Source: Russula earlei (taxonomy: Eukaryota > Basidiomycota > Agaricomycetes > Russulales > Russulaceae). Taken from it: a DNA stretch of 64,000 nucleotides. Positions 35,953-51,401 of the stretch are shown in pieces; position 1 is the stretch's first letter, and every line of letters starts with the position of its first letter. The DNA is taken from the NCBI GenBank assembly GCA_025769875.1, contig JAGFNK010000152.1:1-64000 (forward strand), read 5' to 3'. The notes beneath the pieces are model-generated. The model was not told where the DNA came from. It made no database searches and worked only from the letters and a program-made list of their open reading frames with translations. Both the position numbers and the translations under genes were made by a program.

Positions 35953-36229
35953 TGGTTTGGTCTGAGGGATATTCAAACTCCGGAACTTGCAAGCGTGCTT
36001 GACCACAACAACGTAGGGGGGGCCAACTTATACTTGTAGCACATCCCCAATCCCGCCCGCGTTGAGCTCCGGCCTCATTGTGGCTTGAAAGAAAGTAAAA
36101 AGTGCCCTAAAACAGCCCGTTCTCCTTTGAGCCCTCCTCGAGTCCGGCGGACCTCGCAAGCGCGACGACGCCGATAACAGACCACACAGCTCCCCGGCCC
36201 TTGGCAAAGCCCCCCCGCGGCGTCGTTCG
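35953..36229. promoter_or_regulatory. Divergent promoter between VMA10 and PTA1
   Basis: 277 bp separate the two start codons. The sequence is GC-rich and has no evident TATA box. Confidence 0.45.
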
Positions 36230-36596
36230 ATGATGGACCCCCTCCAGGCGCTCACCGCCGCGCTCAGCGTGCCCGCGGACTCGAAGGAGCAGGCCGACCT
36301 GCTCGCCGCCCTCCGCGAGACGCTCGAGGCGCAGCCGCACCCGATCCCGATCCTCTGCAATACGCTGCTCAAGACCGCCGCCGGCTCGAACGACTCGCTG
36401 CTCAGACGCTGGGTCCTGGAGCTGCTGCACTTTGGGATCGCGCGCGCGCCGCTCTCGGTCGACGCGCGTACGAATCGTGCGTTCCCCTTCTCTTTTTTTT
36501 TTTTTGCTTTATTGCTTTTTGCCTCTCCTCGTTTCGGTTCGTCGCTCGTGCTCGTGTCGGTTGATGATCGTTCTTTTTCGCTCGCGCGTTCTCTCT

Positions 36597-36627
<31 letters not shown>

Positions 36628-39600
36628 GATTTCTTTGATGTCAGTCGCGCTGCAATCTCTGGACGTCCTGGCCGGTCTGCTGAACGAAGACAACGTCTGG
36701 GCCGTCAAAGTCGCGGCGCAGACCCTTGCCGGGGCGTACCCGCTCCTCTTCCGTCGACTGTGCGTCACACACGCCCCCCGCCCCCACCCCAAAGGGGTCG
36801 GGAAAACCGCGACCGAGAAACTGACCTTTCGTTCGTTCCCAGATGCACGAACAAGAACGAGCGAGCGCAGTGGGACACGCTCACGCGCGCGAAGAACCGG
36901 ATCGTCGAGCTCATGTGGGCGCCGGATCCGCACGCGGGCGTGCAGCTCGCCGCGGTCAAGTTCTTGCAGAGGGTCATCCTGGTTCAGTCGCGTGGCATCG
37001 CGGACCCAAGGGTGTGTCGTGCTTCATCATTCGTTCGCGGTCTTGTCAAGGCTCACCGTATCGCGTCCTCCCAAAAGCTACAAAACAAAAACGACCCAAA
37101 TCTTGCGATCGTCCCGGGAGACCACCCATTCGTCAATGCTGCCGCCCTCGAAGCCGAGGGCGTCGCTCTCCTGCAACGTCTGATCACCGATCTGTACACA
37201 AAACAGTACGTCGGACCGGGGCGCAGTTGTTTGGGACTCATCCCTGGCCCTTCCAGAAACCCGGACCTTTTATCAGCCATCCTGAACAGCTGGTCAAATC
37301 TCATCAAGCTGCGACCTGGCTTCGTCCAGATCGTAGTATCTTCCCTCACGTTATGGACACCCGCCCCTCTCGTTGGCCTTCCCTTCATCAGTATCAGGAG
37401 CGTCGAAAAATCCGTTCGCATCCTCTTGACACACATATCACGGTACGCGCTTTTGTCAAAGCCATTCACCTCCACCGTTGCTGAAGCGTTCGTTGCCTTC
37501 CCCGTAGCTCACCAGCCGGGGCCAATTTTGCGCGTGAGATCAACGACGCTCTCACAAAGCAGGCACAACGCATGGAACAAGCCGCAGCAGAAGAGAGGAC
37601 ACGTAGGGCGGCGGCAACTCAAGTGGATGCTCGCAAACGTCCGCCATCCACCACGGCCTCGGGCGAGGAAGACGCGAAGCGCCAGAAGGTCGAGGGAGAC
37701 CCTAACACGGACGCCACTGCGCTCCTGGCCGCATTCGACTTTACAACGCTCCCCGTCCCGCTTATCGCAGAGCTCATCGTCGCGAACTTGCAGGCGTTCT
37801 CGGAAGAGACCCTTCAGGCACGCATCAATGCGTACCGCCGTACAGCGCCCCTAAGCCTTGCCGCTCCCGCCCCCGTTCCTGCGACCGCTACTCCGGTGTC
37901 GGCTGCGGCTCTTGAAACGGCAGCATCAGAGAATGCGGCACCTGCGAGGATGCCACCGACGATGCCAGCGGCCGATCGGGCGAGGGAACGGGCCTTGGCT
38001 CAAGGGTCAGCACAAGTGGACGAGCCAAGCTCCTCTAGCAGGGTCAAGGAAGAGCCTGTGGACCCCTTGCAGATGGATTTGGACGAAGATATCGAATACG
38101 AGCCAGACAGGCTAAACCTCGAGGTACGTTCCCTCCGCTCGCCCTCGCCCGGTGCGTATCTCACTATCATCATGTCCGTGACAGCTGGAGCCGATGCAAG
38201 AGGATGACGAGACGTTGGCATCAGTCCAGATCGACGACAATGAACTGCTTCCGCTAGAATTCCAAGTCCCATCGCCATCAGTCCTCGGGGAGGCGGAGCG
38301 TGCGACAACGCTCAAGTCTGTAACCACGCGGATATGGCAAAGCTCGGGCGATCTAGCGGTTGGTCCGCAGGCTGGTGGGCGGGACATGTGGATGTTGCTC
38401 CTTGTGCGCATGATCACACGTGTGGTCGACCCTGAGGACGGCAAGGGCAAGGCCAGGGCAGATGTCACACTCAAGAAGGCTGCAGGTTCGAACTCGGATG
38501 CGGAGATGGACGATGAAATGGTGGAGCTGTACGAACGACAGGACCGGTTAAGGAGGGTACTCTGTGACTATGTCATGGCAGATTTCTCCGGGCGGTGAGG
38601 ACTGAACCCCGTATATCGGGTGATAACTCGGTAACTGACTCGCAAACCCTTCAGGTTACGACTCGCCACAGCGTGGATGAACGAGGAATGGTACAATGAT
38701 CGAGTGAGGCACTCGTCAGACAATGACTGGGTAGGTGCTCCCTCAGGTTTTCTTCGGCGCCACTAACGCCGTGCCAGCGCCCAAATTATGGCGTCTGGTT
38801 GAATCAAATCGTGGCCGAATATCAACTACGCCTCGATCGGAAGGACAGGATGTTCGCGCGCTTCCTCCTCGATTTGCCCTCCGTTCCTTCGGACGTCTTC
38901 TCGTTACTCCGTGATTTGTGCACCGAACCAGACAGGTGCGCGCAGTGCTCACTAACAAATATTTACCTACTTACCTGTGAATATTCTGCGTGGGCCAGGA
39001 TGCAGGTAGGGTTCCAAACGTTACGCGACTTCGTTACGCAACGGCCGACGCTCCGCGGGGAAGCAATGACTATCCTTTTGGAGTTAACAACCCACCCAGG
39101 TACGCTTGTCCCCCTGAACGACGTTTCGACCAAAAGATATCTGATAAAATAAATTTTACAGAAAAGGTTACGCGGAACGCGGCAATCTTGACGGTAAAGC
39201 GATGTATGGGCGAATTCCAAATTGCGGATGGGATGATACGTGAATTTGCGCTGCAGTTGCTCCGCCGACTCCAGACGCCACGTCCCGTTGACAAACCCCC
39301 GGAAGGAGATGCCGCGGCGGCTGCGGGTGGCGATAGCATGGAAGATGGACAACTCCCGCCAGAAGATCTGCTACAAACACCGTACTTACCCGAACGCTTG
39401 GAACTTCCAGCGCAGAAACCGTCGGTGGTACAACACGTCGAGTTATTGTTCGCGCTGTCCTCAAAGGCCCCGGACTTCTTAGACGAGTACGCTCGTTGGG
39501 CTCCTCGGTATGTCGAGTCGAGACGCTGATTGCTTCTGTTAGGATCTTCGCAGCGTATGGGGAAATGGATGTCAGCGTTCAAGAGGCGATCCAAGACCTG

Positions 39601-40680
39601 ATAACCGCTCTCGTGCGGTCCCTTGGGCCAGGACACGGGAAGCTCCTCACACTAATGCGCACATTCCCGCCAGGGGCTGAAACGTTGGCACTCCGTATCC
39701 TAAACATCTTCACGGAACAAGGGCGACCAAATGCACAGCTCGTGGCCCTCGTTCGAGGACTGATTGCCGAGCGGGACCTCGACGCTCGTTTCCTTATCCC
39801 CATCATTGCTGAGATGGATAAACCGGACATCGTGAAACATCTCCCTCGGATCGTCTCTATCTTGAATGGGACGCAGGAGACGAAGGAGCTGGTTCGAAGC
39901 GTCTTTGGGGCCGTTGTCACGATGCCGCCACAGACGTTCGGAAGTGTGACTAGCAACTTGCCACGCGTGAGGCAAAGTGAACTACTTACGCCCGCGGAAC
40001 TGATGGTACTGCTTCACGATACGGAGAAGGAGATTGGTATCAAAAGCACGATCGAGGGTAAGTCGACGTTTCGTGGGAGGTTATCTCGGCTCTTGACACC
40101 TTCTCGTAGCCATCGGAATCTGTTTCTCGATGACGGACGTCTTCCGTTCTGAGATCCTTGCCGTAGTCATGCAACAGATCCTCGACGAACCAGTCCTTCC
40201 GACTTTGTTCATGCGCACTGTGAGTTCTGAACGTTCTTTGTGTACGCATATGAAATCAACCGTGTACCTCACCCATTCAAGGTAATCCAAGCCGTCAAGA
40301 CGTACAAGTCGCTTACGGGTTTCGTCTCGACGACGTTGCTCTCACGATTGATCACGAAAAAGATCTGGACAAATCCGCTGCTCTGGAAGGGTTTCATTCA
40401 CTGTGCGGACATCGTGTCGCCCCAGAGCTGTCCAGTGTTATTACAACTCCCGAAAGAACAATTGCGGGAACTAGTAGTCAAGCAACCACGCTTGCGAGCG
40501 CCGCTGCGTGAGTTGGTCCAGAAAAAGGGTGGAAATCCTGCACGCGCCGCTGTTTACCTGGAGATTATTGGTGAGGATGAGCCGCAGACAGGTGGATCGA
40601 CACCTGCGCCGGCACCAGAGATACCACCGAGTATACCGTTGGCCACGCCCGTCACGGCCGACGAGCCAATGCTATCCTAG
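36230..40680 (+). CDS. PTA1: Symplekin/Pta1, mRNA 3'-end processing scaffold
   Basis: Pta1/symplekin is a scaffold of the cleavage and polyadenylation factor. It links the endonuclease, the poly(A) polymerase module and the phosphatase Ssu72. The start is 36230 or the adjacent ATG at 36233 (MDPLQALTAALSVPADSKEQ). The N-terminal HEAT-like domain follows over several exons: LLRRWVLELLHFGIA, NVWAVKVAAQTLAGAYPLLF, QWDTLTRAKNRIVELMWAP, LAAVKFLQRVILVQSRGIAD, LQNKNDPNLAIVPGDHPF and LLSAILNSWSNLIKLRPGF. A middle linker is rich in Ala and Pro. The C-terminal symplekin domain spans about 39500-40600 (FLIPIIAEMDKPDIVKHLPR, YKSLTGFVSTTLLSRLITKK). The first intron carries a 28-nt T run. The stop is at 40678-40680. 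Confidence 0.92.
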
Positions 40681-41015
40681 TACGAGTGTGGGTGTGAGTG
40701 AGACGAGTAGATGGGATGTACCATGTAGTCATTTCTCTTTCATTTATTGTCGAACAATAATGGCCCTTTTTTTTTTTCTCTTTCGTTTATCGTACTCGTA
40801 TAATTCCAGGCAGTCCTGCCCGTTAATAAAAAAAAAAGGCCGTTTGTTCTGCTGCGCCAAGCGTCCGGTCCGTCCTGGTCCTGGTTGGGGGAGGACGAGT
40901 CGGTCGAACCGCCGTAGCCGACGACCGTTGTTGTCAGTCAGTGTCTACGACCTCAAAGCAGCGGTCTGGTTGGCCATATAGGCCAAGCACACAGACCACC
41001 TTTCACTGCTCAGCC

Positions 41016-44086
<3,071 letters not shown>

Positions 44087-44210
44087 AGGTACGAGTTACC
44101 GAAGCGATCATACTGTACAAACACATTTGCATGGACTTCTTCAGATAGTGGTATATAGATATAGAGAATGCAGCAAGGCCGTTACGTGATGCGAGTCGTG
44201 ACTGATGGCA

Positions 44211-45396
44211 TTAAACATCTCCAAGAATATCTTTTAACCCTTGAACAAAGTCAGCACTCGATCGACTTCGGGAGGCACAGACACCTACGCTGTATGATGT
44301 TTAGGTACGCTGAAGTCGCAGGGCTATCGGGGTACTCGTCCAAAAAGCTCACGCCGTAATCTGCGCTCTTTCCTATTCGTGGGTCAAGCGGCACTGAGCC
44401 CAAAAGTTCGACGCCCGTTTCTTTGGCAAGACGGGCGGCTCCGCCGGTCGTGGGTCGGAAGATCTGAGACTCTGTCCTGCAATTCGGGCAGACGAATCCG
44501 GCCATATTTTCGACCAGTCCGAGCACGCGTACGCCGACCTTGCGACAGAAGTCGATCTCACGCGCGACGTCCTGGAGCGCCACCTCCTGTGGGGTGGTGA
44601 TGAGCACGGCGCCGTCGATGCCGCTCTCCTTCAGGAGCTGGACGACGCTCAGGTGCTCGTCGGACGTCCCCGGCGGGGTGTCCACGACGAGATAGTCGAG
44701 CGCGCCCCAGTCGACGTCCTTGAGGAACTGCGCGATCAGCCCGTTCTTCTTCGGCCCGCGCCACATCACGGCGTCCCTCGAGGAGGGGAGCATGAAGCCG
44801 ACGGACATGGCGCCCAGGTTGTCCTGCACGTACACGGGCGACCAGCCCGCCGCCGAGGCGTGGACCTGCTCGGAAGCGATGCCAAGGATGGTGGGGATCG
44901 ACGGCCCGCAGATGTCGACGTCCATGATTCCGGTCTGGGCGACGGACGGACGGATGGGAGTATTAAGCTCGGCGAGAGGGCAATTGGGGAAGAAAAAGGG
45001 CGCACCTGCACGTCCGGATCGGACGCGAATGCCCACCCGAGCTGCGCCGCGAACGTCGACTTGCCGACGCCCCCTTTGCCCGAGAGGACGAGGATCTTGC
45101 GGTTCACCTGCGTCATGCGCTCGCGCACGAACGGCAGCGCGGGGTCCGGGTCCTTGGCCGCTCCTGACGCGCACACGCCCTGGTTGGGGCAGCCTTCACA
45201 TGCGGCCGATTTGCCTGCGAGCTCCGATTCGGTTCCCTGGCCGGGGGGGGGGGGAAGTATGAGCCGCTCAATGCTCAATGCGGAGGGGGAGCAAAGAAAG
45301 TATAAACGACGGAATTACCGGACAGTGTTCTGGGGCGTTTTCTGGAACAGATCTAGGGTCTGGAATTCCCGCTGGTGGTTGTTGCACGGCCAACAT
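44211..45396 (-). CDS. NBP35: Cytosolic Fe-S cluster assembly scaffold Nbp35 (NUBP1)
   Basis: Nbp35 is the P-loop scaffold that, with Cfd1, builds [4Fe-4S] clusters for cytosolic and nuclear proteins. Four exons fit: 45396-45319, 45236-45006, 44934-44289 and 44239-44211, giving 327 residues, the normal length. The N-terminal cluster motif has the family spacing C-x13-C-x2-C-x5-C (HCP...[12 protein letters not shown]). The deviant Walker A is [34 protein letters not shown] and the C-terminal FVCPNC (bridging cluster) follow. The last codons, reached through a 49-bp intron, give [12 protein letters not shown]. An upstream in-frame ATG exists at 45450, but the 45396 start matches the family. Convergent with SLT2, 124 bp between stops. 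Confidence 0.96.
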
Positions 45397-45575
45397 TGAA
45401 GACGGTGTGGAAGAAGGAAGAGAGATGACGGATGACGGATGACAGATCACCTGGGCGGCCCGGCTGAGATCCGCGCCATCACGTGCTTAGAGGTTCGTCG
45501 AAACGAAATCGAAGCAGCGTTAAAAGCAAAGGTAAATTGCGATTACGCAATGGTTCAACTCATACACGCCCGTCT
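45397..45575. promoter_or_regulatory. Divergent promoter between NBP35 and the J-domain gene
   Basis: 179 bp lie between the two start codons. No TATA box is visible. Three copies of the short unit GATGACG or GATGACA lie in tandem near 45424-45446. Confidence 0.4.
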
Positions 45576-47207
45576 ATGAGCACCCCGGCTTTTGACTACT
45601 ACAAAGTCCTCGGTCTTCCAAAAGACGCATCTTCTGAAGACGGTTTGCCATTCTAATCTTGTCCTTGTTGCTAATGCTGAACCTGTACAAGTGCGGCGCG
45701 CATACAAGCAGAAGGTGTTGGAAACTCATCCCGATAAGCTTCCCCCCGACTCGACCGAGGAGGAGAAAGAAGCCGCACATGTACAGTTCAGCAAAGTACG
45801 CTGTTATGTGACACTCATTCACCATCCTCAGCTAATGGCCTCTAGGTGCTTGAAGCGTCAGAGATCTTGGGAGATCCTGATCGACGCAGAGTGCGATTTT
45901 TATTTGGTCTGGTGCATATTCCTCTTACGCTCCCGTGCAGGAATACGACATACACTATCGGGAACTCCCTGAACCCAGTATCAAATCTCCCACCAGCCCC
46001 ACCTTCTCGATGTCTAGGTCGGACTCTGTTTCCACTGTTCGTTCTGCAGGATCTCGACCAGGAAACTTGGCAAGGACTGCTTCCATCGCGTCCTCTGCGT
46101 CAACTGGCACTAGCTCGGCCTCAAAGCTGCACCATGACTCGTCCTCCTTCGTATCTCGAACAAGTTCCATGACAAGCGTACCGAACAGTGACCATCCTCC
46201 AAAAACCTTTTCTAGGACCAATTCTGTCGTCCCCGCGCCTCAGACGGTGGAAAGAACAAATACTATTTCTTCGTCTCACAGTGCTAACGGCACATCATCG
46301 CCCGTGTCCAGGGCAAACTCTTCGGCCAGCGTGCGCCAAACACAAGCCACCGTATCACGCTCCGACTCCTCGGCCACCGTTCGTGGTGCACCAACTTCAC
46401 TGGCAAGAAGTGGCACCATCATTCCCGACCATCAATTGCCACCACCGTTATCGAGGGTCCCCTCCGTCCCATATCCCGTGTCTAGGACAAACTCTTCGGT
46501 CGGCGTACGCCAAGCACAAGGCACCGTATCACGTTCCAACTCCTCGGCTACTGTTCGTGGTGCGCCAACCTCACTTTCAAGACGTGGCACCATTGCACCC
46601 GACCATCAATTGCCGCCACCATTATCGAGGATCCCCTCTGTTTCGAATAGCCGTGAGCTACCTGCCTCACCCTCCGTTTCCCGTGCAAATTCCGCTGCCA
46701 CTGTCCGCTCATTGAAATCTACTTCTACCTCGACGCAAGTCTCTCAACCCATATCCGGATCCAATTCCACTGTGACCGCCCCTCAGCCTGCCAGCGTGTC
46801 GAGATCTAACTCAATCGCTGCTGTCACCGCCATATCTCTTCATGAGCATTCGTCCATTGTCAGATCTAACTCTACCGCGACTGTACTCTCTTCGATCTCC
46901 GCGCGCTCGAAGGTCATGAGCAGCTACTCGAATCGTATATCTATCGCCAACGCGTTCTCTGACCTGCCCTCCCCACCATATTCGCACCCGAAAGATTACG
47001 AGGCATTGGTCGAAGCTATGCTGCAGGAGTTATACCGTATTAACCCGGAGTGGGTAGAGCGCAAGCGACGACTGCAACAGGTATGTTTTCCCCGCCGTGA
47101 TTACAACATTGTTTGATTGGTCTCACCTTGTGGTATAGATCAAGGCGCAACGCGAGGCGGGAGTCAAGATCGATTCTCGGCTCTGGCGTACCTCATGGGC
47201 GCCATGA
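45576..47207 (+). CDS. J-domain (DnaJ/Hsp40) protein with Ser-rich repeat region
   Basis: The N-terminus is a J domain that would stimulate an Hsp70. MSTPAFDYYKVLGLPKDASS is followed, across an intron after SSED, by VRRAYKQKVLETHPDKLPPD with the essential HPD. The domain closes at KVLEASEILGDPDRR. After further introns a low-complexity stretch of about 300 residues is built from Ser/Arg/Thr/Asn units such as SRSNSSATVRGAPTSL and DHQLPPPLSRIPSV. It contains a near-perfect 174-bp tandem duplication (about 46309-46482 and 46483-46656). The C-terminus is conserved-looking and charged (NPEWVERKRRLQQ then IKAQREAGVKIDSRLWRTSW), ending at 47207. There is no zinc-finger or class A/B C-terminal domain, so it is a class C J protein. 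The client is unknown. Confidence 0.85.
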
Positions 47208-48234
47208 CTGGTATTACGACACTGCGTAGATATGATTTTTTTTATCTGCTTGGACTTATTATCATGGTGTCAGGCCATGTTTGTATTGTACTGATTTGCT
47301 ACACGTTGTCTACGTCCTGCCAGGATATGTTTGCGAAGGGCTTGTGGGAGTTCTGCGGATGAGCGACGGACGAGCCAGAGAGTAGTGTGTGTGCATGCGG
47401 ATCGCATTAACTTGATGATGTCATGTCAATATTGTAGATAATTACATCGTGGTTTACTGACCGTGACGACCTGTATGGGCCCAGAATGCGTTGGGCGCCA
47501 ATGACCACACGACGTGTGACAGTGATCGATGCGTGAAAGCCAGCGGTCTACGAGAGCAAGCACAGGCTGGATGCTACTTATGGCTGATCACGATGTGCAA
47601 CTGATCCGCGATGTCCAAATCTCAATTTAATGGCTCTGGAAAATTTATAGTAGCACTATTCAGCATATGTCATCATGACTATGAAGTCAAAAGAATAAAA
47701 ACAGCTCATGGTTACAAAATGGGATGCAAGAAACGGTCAAAATGACCCTGATGTAAGAAGTTCTGGTTATTCGGAAACATACACCCTGACCAAAAACCCC
47801 TAGGAACAGTTTACCAATCCAATCTAAATATCAACACCACCAGGTGGTGACCACCTCAGAACTAATTTTCTGGAGGGAGGGTAGCAAAGGTGGAATTGTC
47901 ATGAAAATGAATAATTTACACTATTGTTGAACAGGATGTGACTCTGAAAAGTACCGCTCATGGCAGGGCATCGGCAATCACAACCGATGAGGTCCTCAGA
48001 CGCATCAGTCCTCAGCTCAGACATGTAATCCTGCGAATTGCCTCTTGCGACGGTCGCAATTGCCCCTCCATCGCAGCGGAGACTGAAACTGGACTGTGAC
48101 CAGCCGTTACAAAGATTTGCACATTGTGAACTTTTTGCCCTTTGACTTTGGTCATTGTCCGAGAGCTCAACAACTTCAAATAAAGATATATAAAATTTAT
48201 GAGCAGATATAAAAGAGTAAAGAAGACATAGGGT
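47208..48234. other. Boundary between gene block and second transposon island, no gene seen
   Basis: The first 200 bp are probably the 3' UTR of the J-domain gene. From about 47640 the sequence turns AT-rich with few CpG. No reading frame, LTR end or known domain was recognised between there and 48234. Confidence 0.45.
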
Positions 48235-48648
48235 TTATTGCTGTTTTCAGCGCACTTGGCGGAGCTTGAATTCCACGCAAATCAGCACAGAAACCCCCTC
48301 AAACATGCAGGATGAATATCTCCCTCAAAACAGCTTCAATTCATATGAAAATTATTGTCCCTGAATCGCCTGAATGAGGGCTAGGCAGCCCTATTGTTTT
48401 CATAAGATTTGAGTGAGAATTGGTGGAGCTGGACTCAAGCCACCTCCACATGTGTATTAGATGAATTACAACTCAAAATCATGGTCTATATCTATTATTT
48501 TTCCCTCATGTTGTACCCATGGGCTGTCTTGAGGCAGCCCCATAGTGTTTTTGACTCAAGTGTTGTGGTGTGCAACATTGTTTTCAGTGTGATTGGAGTG
48601 ACGACCAGCCACTCATCACCCCTCTCACCTCTCCATTCTGACCATCCT
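48235..48648 (+). repeat. 410-bp repeat, left inverted copy
   Basis: This sequence is repeated in opposite orientation at about 52830-53242. The two copies would encode the same 56-residue string (starting MSENWWSWTQATSTC), which shows close identity rather than a real protein. Similarity stops on the inner side at CTGACCATCCTT. The left copy directly precedes a gag relic, so it may be the LTR or leader of that element. No clean TG..CA ends or target duplication were found. Confidence 0.7.
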
Positions 48649-48808
48649 TTGCCCTCATTCCCACCACACCCGCTGTCTCAGACACATCAGTCGCACCACT
48701 CCCTTCCAACTCGCATTTGGCCCTCCACACCCACAGTCACAGCCGTGCCAGTCACACTGCCTGCGTCGACCTGCCATCTGTCTTCACCACGCGCTGCACT
48801 CCTTCAGC

Positions 48809-49861
48809 ATGCTGACTCAGTTAGAATACCTCAAGCTCAAGTGGGATCTGGAGGACCTTATTGCCTCCTTGTCAAGACTCCGCATGTGTGACCAGGAAGA
48901 TGTAGACAAATACTACTGGAGTTTCAGGGCAATCTGCGGTCCCCTTGTCCATGCGTGCCGCCTGTGCTACAAGGATTGCGACGAGTCATTCTGGCTCGGA
49001 CTCCACCCAGACGACCACCGGATGGTCTCCCAACATCTCGGCCCCTGGCGCCCGAGCGAACAGCAGAGGCACTTTGTCAATTTCTGAGAAGTATTTGACA
49101 CACTAGTCAAGATATTCTCTCAGCGTCCCTGTGACATTCAGCGGGAACGCCAACTCTGCTCTGCAGATGAAGACGAAGACGACTACACATACCCTGTGCC
49201 CATGCCCACTCCAGCCTCCGTCCCTACATCGTGCACCATCGCCTCCGCCTTGCCTGCCTTGCCCATCGTCCCTGCGGTTCCCACCTCATCTGCCGTTCCC
49301 GTCACCTCATTCACCACCGCCATCCTCGACTTGCCAGCCAGCATTGCCCGCATTTGCCATCATCACCCCCTCGTCTGTCCCCACCGCCATAGCCTCAGCT
49401 GTGACATCACCTATCGCCACTGTCCCTGTCTTTGCCCAACCAGCTCCCGCGCCCTCAGTGTCGCCTGCTATGGCCACTGTCTCAGCTCCATGCACAACCA
49501 CCATCTCAACCTCGCCCACCGACATTTTAGTGCTGCCCGCCACTTCAGCCCTCACAGCCTTGTCTGCCACCCCCACCTTCGTCTCATCTGCTCCCACGCC
49601 CTCAGTCGTCTCGTCGCCCTCAGTCTCGTCCATGGCCTTGTCTGTCGCCACAGTAGCCTCAGTTGTGCCAGCCGCTGACTTTGCATCAGTCTCCATCTTA
49701 GCCTCGCCCATACTCGTCAGTTCAGCCCAGTCCGTCATAGCACCAGCATTGCCAGCCACCGCTGTCTCCACCCTGCCCTCAGCCTCAGCCTTCTCAGTCT
49801 CAGCCGCCGCTTTAGTAGTTTCCTGTGACATCAGCACCGCTGCACCGTCGCAACCCCTCGC
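48809..49861 (+). pseudogene. Retrotransposon gag relic with a long Ala/Ser/Pro/Val-rich extension
   Basis: A gag-like segment starts MLTQLEYLKLKWDLEDLIA and contains DKYYWSFRAICGPLVHACRL and SFWLGLHPDDHRMV, a pattern seen in capsid regions of basidiomycete LTR elements. The frame is cut by a TGA at 49085-49087 and then continues (EVFDTLVKIFSQRPCDIQRE, DEDEDDYTYPVPMPTPAS). In an overlapping frame an Ala/Ser/Pro/Val-rich stretch of about 220 codons runs to 49861, where a solo LTR interrupts it. Beyond that LTR, 50820-51396 continues with Thr/His/Pro-rich sequence of similar character. The gene is non-functional. Confidence 0.6.
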
Positions 49862-50814
49862 TGTCAAGACTCACTGTTGAACTATCCAGTTCAAGAGCGA
49901 GGGATAAGCTCGAAGACGAGTCGATAGACGTCCAAGACTGCGTGGGCAAGAAGTAGAGTCCAGAGTAGTAACAGATACCAGAGAGGTATTGTTACTGTGA
50001 GAGTTGAGCAATCATGCAGGGAAGAGGCCAGGGTAGTCACAAGGGGATGGTCCTTAAAGGAGTATCCCAGGGTTGGAGAGTGCCGTAAACAAATGGACAG
50101 TCTGAGGACTGTCTGCTACTTTATTGAGCGCTTATATACTACAAGAGAACTGCTAATTAGGGAACAAGTCATAACCTTGTTATCAAGCACCATAGAGTGA
50201 TGAGTAAGAAGTCGGAGGACGCTTACTGAGCATGCTCGGTCATGCTCAGTAAGCTGCTGAGTAAGAAGCTTCTCTTGATGAGTAAGAGCTTCCATTGTCC
50301 ACATGTTTTAGTGCACGTGCAAGCACCTGATTCATTTCCTGTTAGTTAGTTTAGGGCCGGTCATTTGAGGACTTGTAGTTTGGTTAGGAATAGTGTTATC
50401 TTATAAGGCCCTTATATAGTTCTATTAGGGTCCTTAGAGTCGACCCTAATACTTCTATTAAGGTCCTTAGTGTTGCCTTATAGTTTGTTCTATAGTTATT
50501 AGAGTTGGTCTAATAACGCGTTGTAGGGCCTTTGATACCAGGTTAGTACCTATTGTAGAGTTCCTAGGGTTGTTCCAAAGGGTCCTTAGGAAGGCCCTAA
50601 TGCTGTCTTTTGTTGCTAGAAGGGTTGCCTTTAAGTGGGGCTTGCTGTATGTCGATTGTGCCGAGAATTGCTCGCGCAACAATGTGTGCGCGATATTGTG
50701 GACACCTCTACTCACCCCTTTTGCTCGTGTGAACAGGGTGACACCATAGAGGGTGGGTTTCCTCCTATAAGGAAGGGTCCTTCAAGGGCCCTCTCTGGAG
50801 AATGGTTCATGACA
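49862..50814 (-). mobile_element. Solo LTR (family A), minus orientation
   Basis: The 953-bp unit starts TGTCAAGACTCACTG and ends GGTTCATGACA, and is flanked by the 5-bp duplication CTCGC (49857-49861 and 50815-50819). On the minus strand a TATA box lies in AGTATATAAGCGCTC near 50135-50150. It is almost identical to the inverted copy at 51402-52362 and about half of it recurs at 4541. No internal coding region is present, hence a solo LTR. Confidence 0.92.
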
Positions 50815-51401
50815 CTCGCCACCAGCACCACCCCAGAAGACCAAGAAGGCCTCGGCCATGAACTTATCCACAACACGCCACAACAGGAGCAGAAGCTGCT
50901 GCCACGCCGCCGCCGCAGGAGAAGCAGTCGCCAATGCCAACAGCACACCACATGCCGCCTCCCACATCGCCTCCCCATCCATTCGTGCGCTCTTGCCCAC
51001 GTCTGCTGCCGACACCTGCAGTGGAGACGACCCTGCCACCGCCACCACAAGACGACAGATCCCACCCCCGTGCAAGCCACCCCACGCATCCTCTTTCTCG
51101 AGTCCTTGCCACCTACGTCTCTATCTACGAACTCATGCTCACCACCTACACCTTCACTCCTCGTCCACGCCTGCTGCCACCACCTGCAATGGAGATGACC
51201 ACGCCGCCACTGCTACAAGACAACACCACCACCACGCAGCTGCCATCTCGTCACTGCCGCCCTCATCTCCATCGCCTCCATTTCCCATCACCCTCGCCTC
51301 TTCCGTCATCACCATCGCTGATCGCCACCTTCGTGTCTTCCACAGCACAAGCAACCACAACCGCTGCCTCAATTCAGACGTGAAAGGCTCAAAACACTCA
51401 C
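50815..51401 (+). other. Spacer between inverted solo LTRs, continuation of the older gag region
   Basis: The 587 bp are pyrimidine-rich on the plus strand and would encode His/Pro/Ser/Thr-rich sequence in more than one frame. Removing the left solo LTR and one CTCGC joins this stretch to the Ala/Ser-rich gag extension ending at 49861, so it is part of the host element. No domain is recognised. Confidence 0.55.

Noticed and set aside
36028..36933. 301-codon minus-strand frame over the start of PTA1
   Set aside because: It is antisense to the conserved N-terminal domain of symplekin and includes a poly-Lys run that merely reflects the intron T tract.
44653..45399. Long plus-strand frame across NBP35
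   Set aside because: It is antisense to conserved NBP35 exons and has no domain of its own.
45424..45446. Short tandem GATGACG/GATGACA units as a CRISPR-like or regulatory array
   Set aside because: Three 7-bp units without spacers. A simple microsatellite is enough to explain them.
48409..48891. 160-codon frame beginning MSENWWSW as a real protein
   Set aside because: Its first part is a repeat shared with an inverted copy that has no coding continuation, and its second part overlaps the gag relic in another frame.
49307..49867. Minus-strand Ala/Glu/Thr-rich frame
   Set aside because: It is antisense to a low-complexity gag extension. Composition alone keeps it open.
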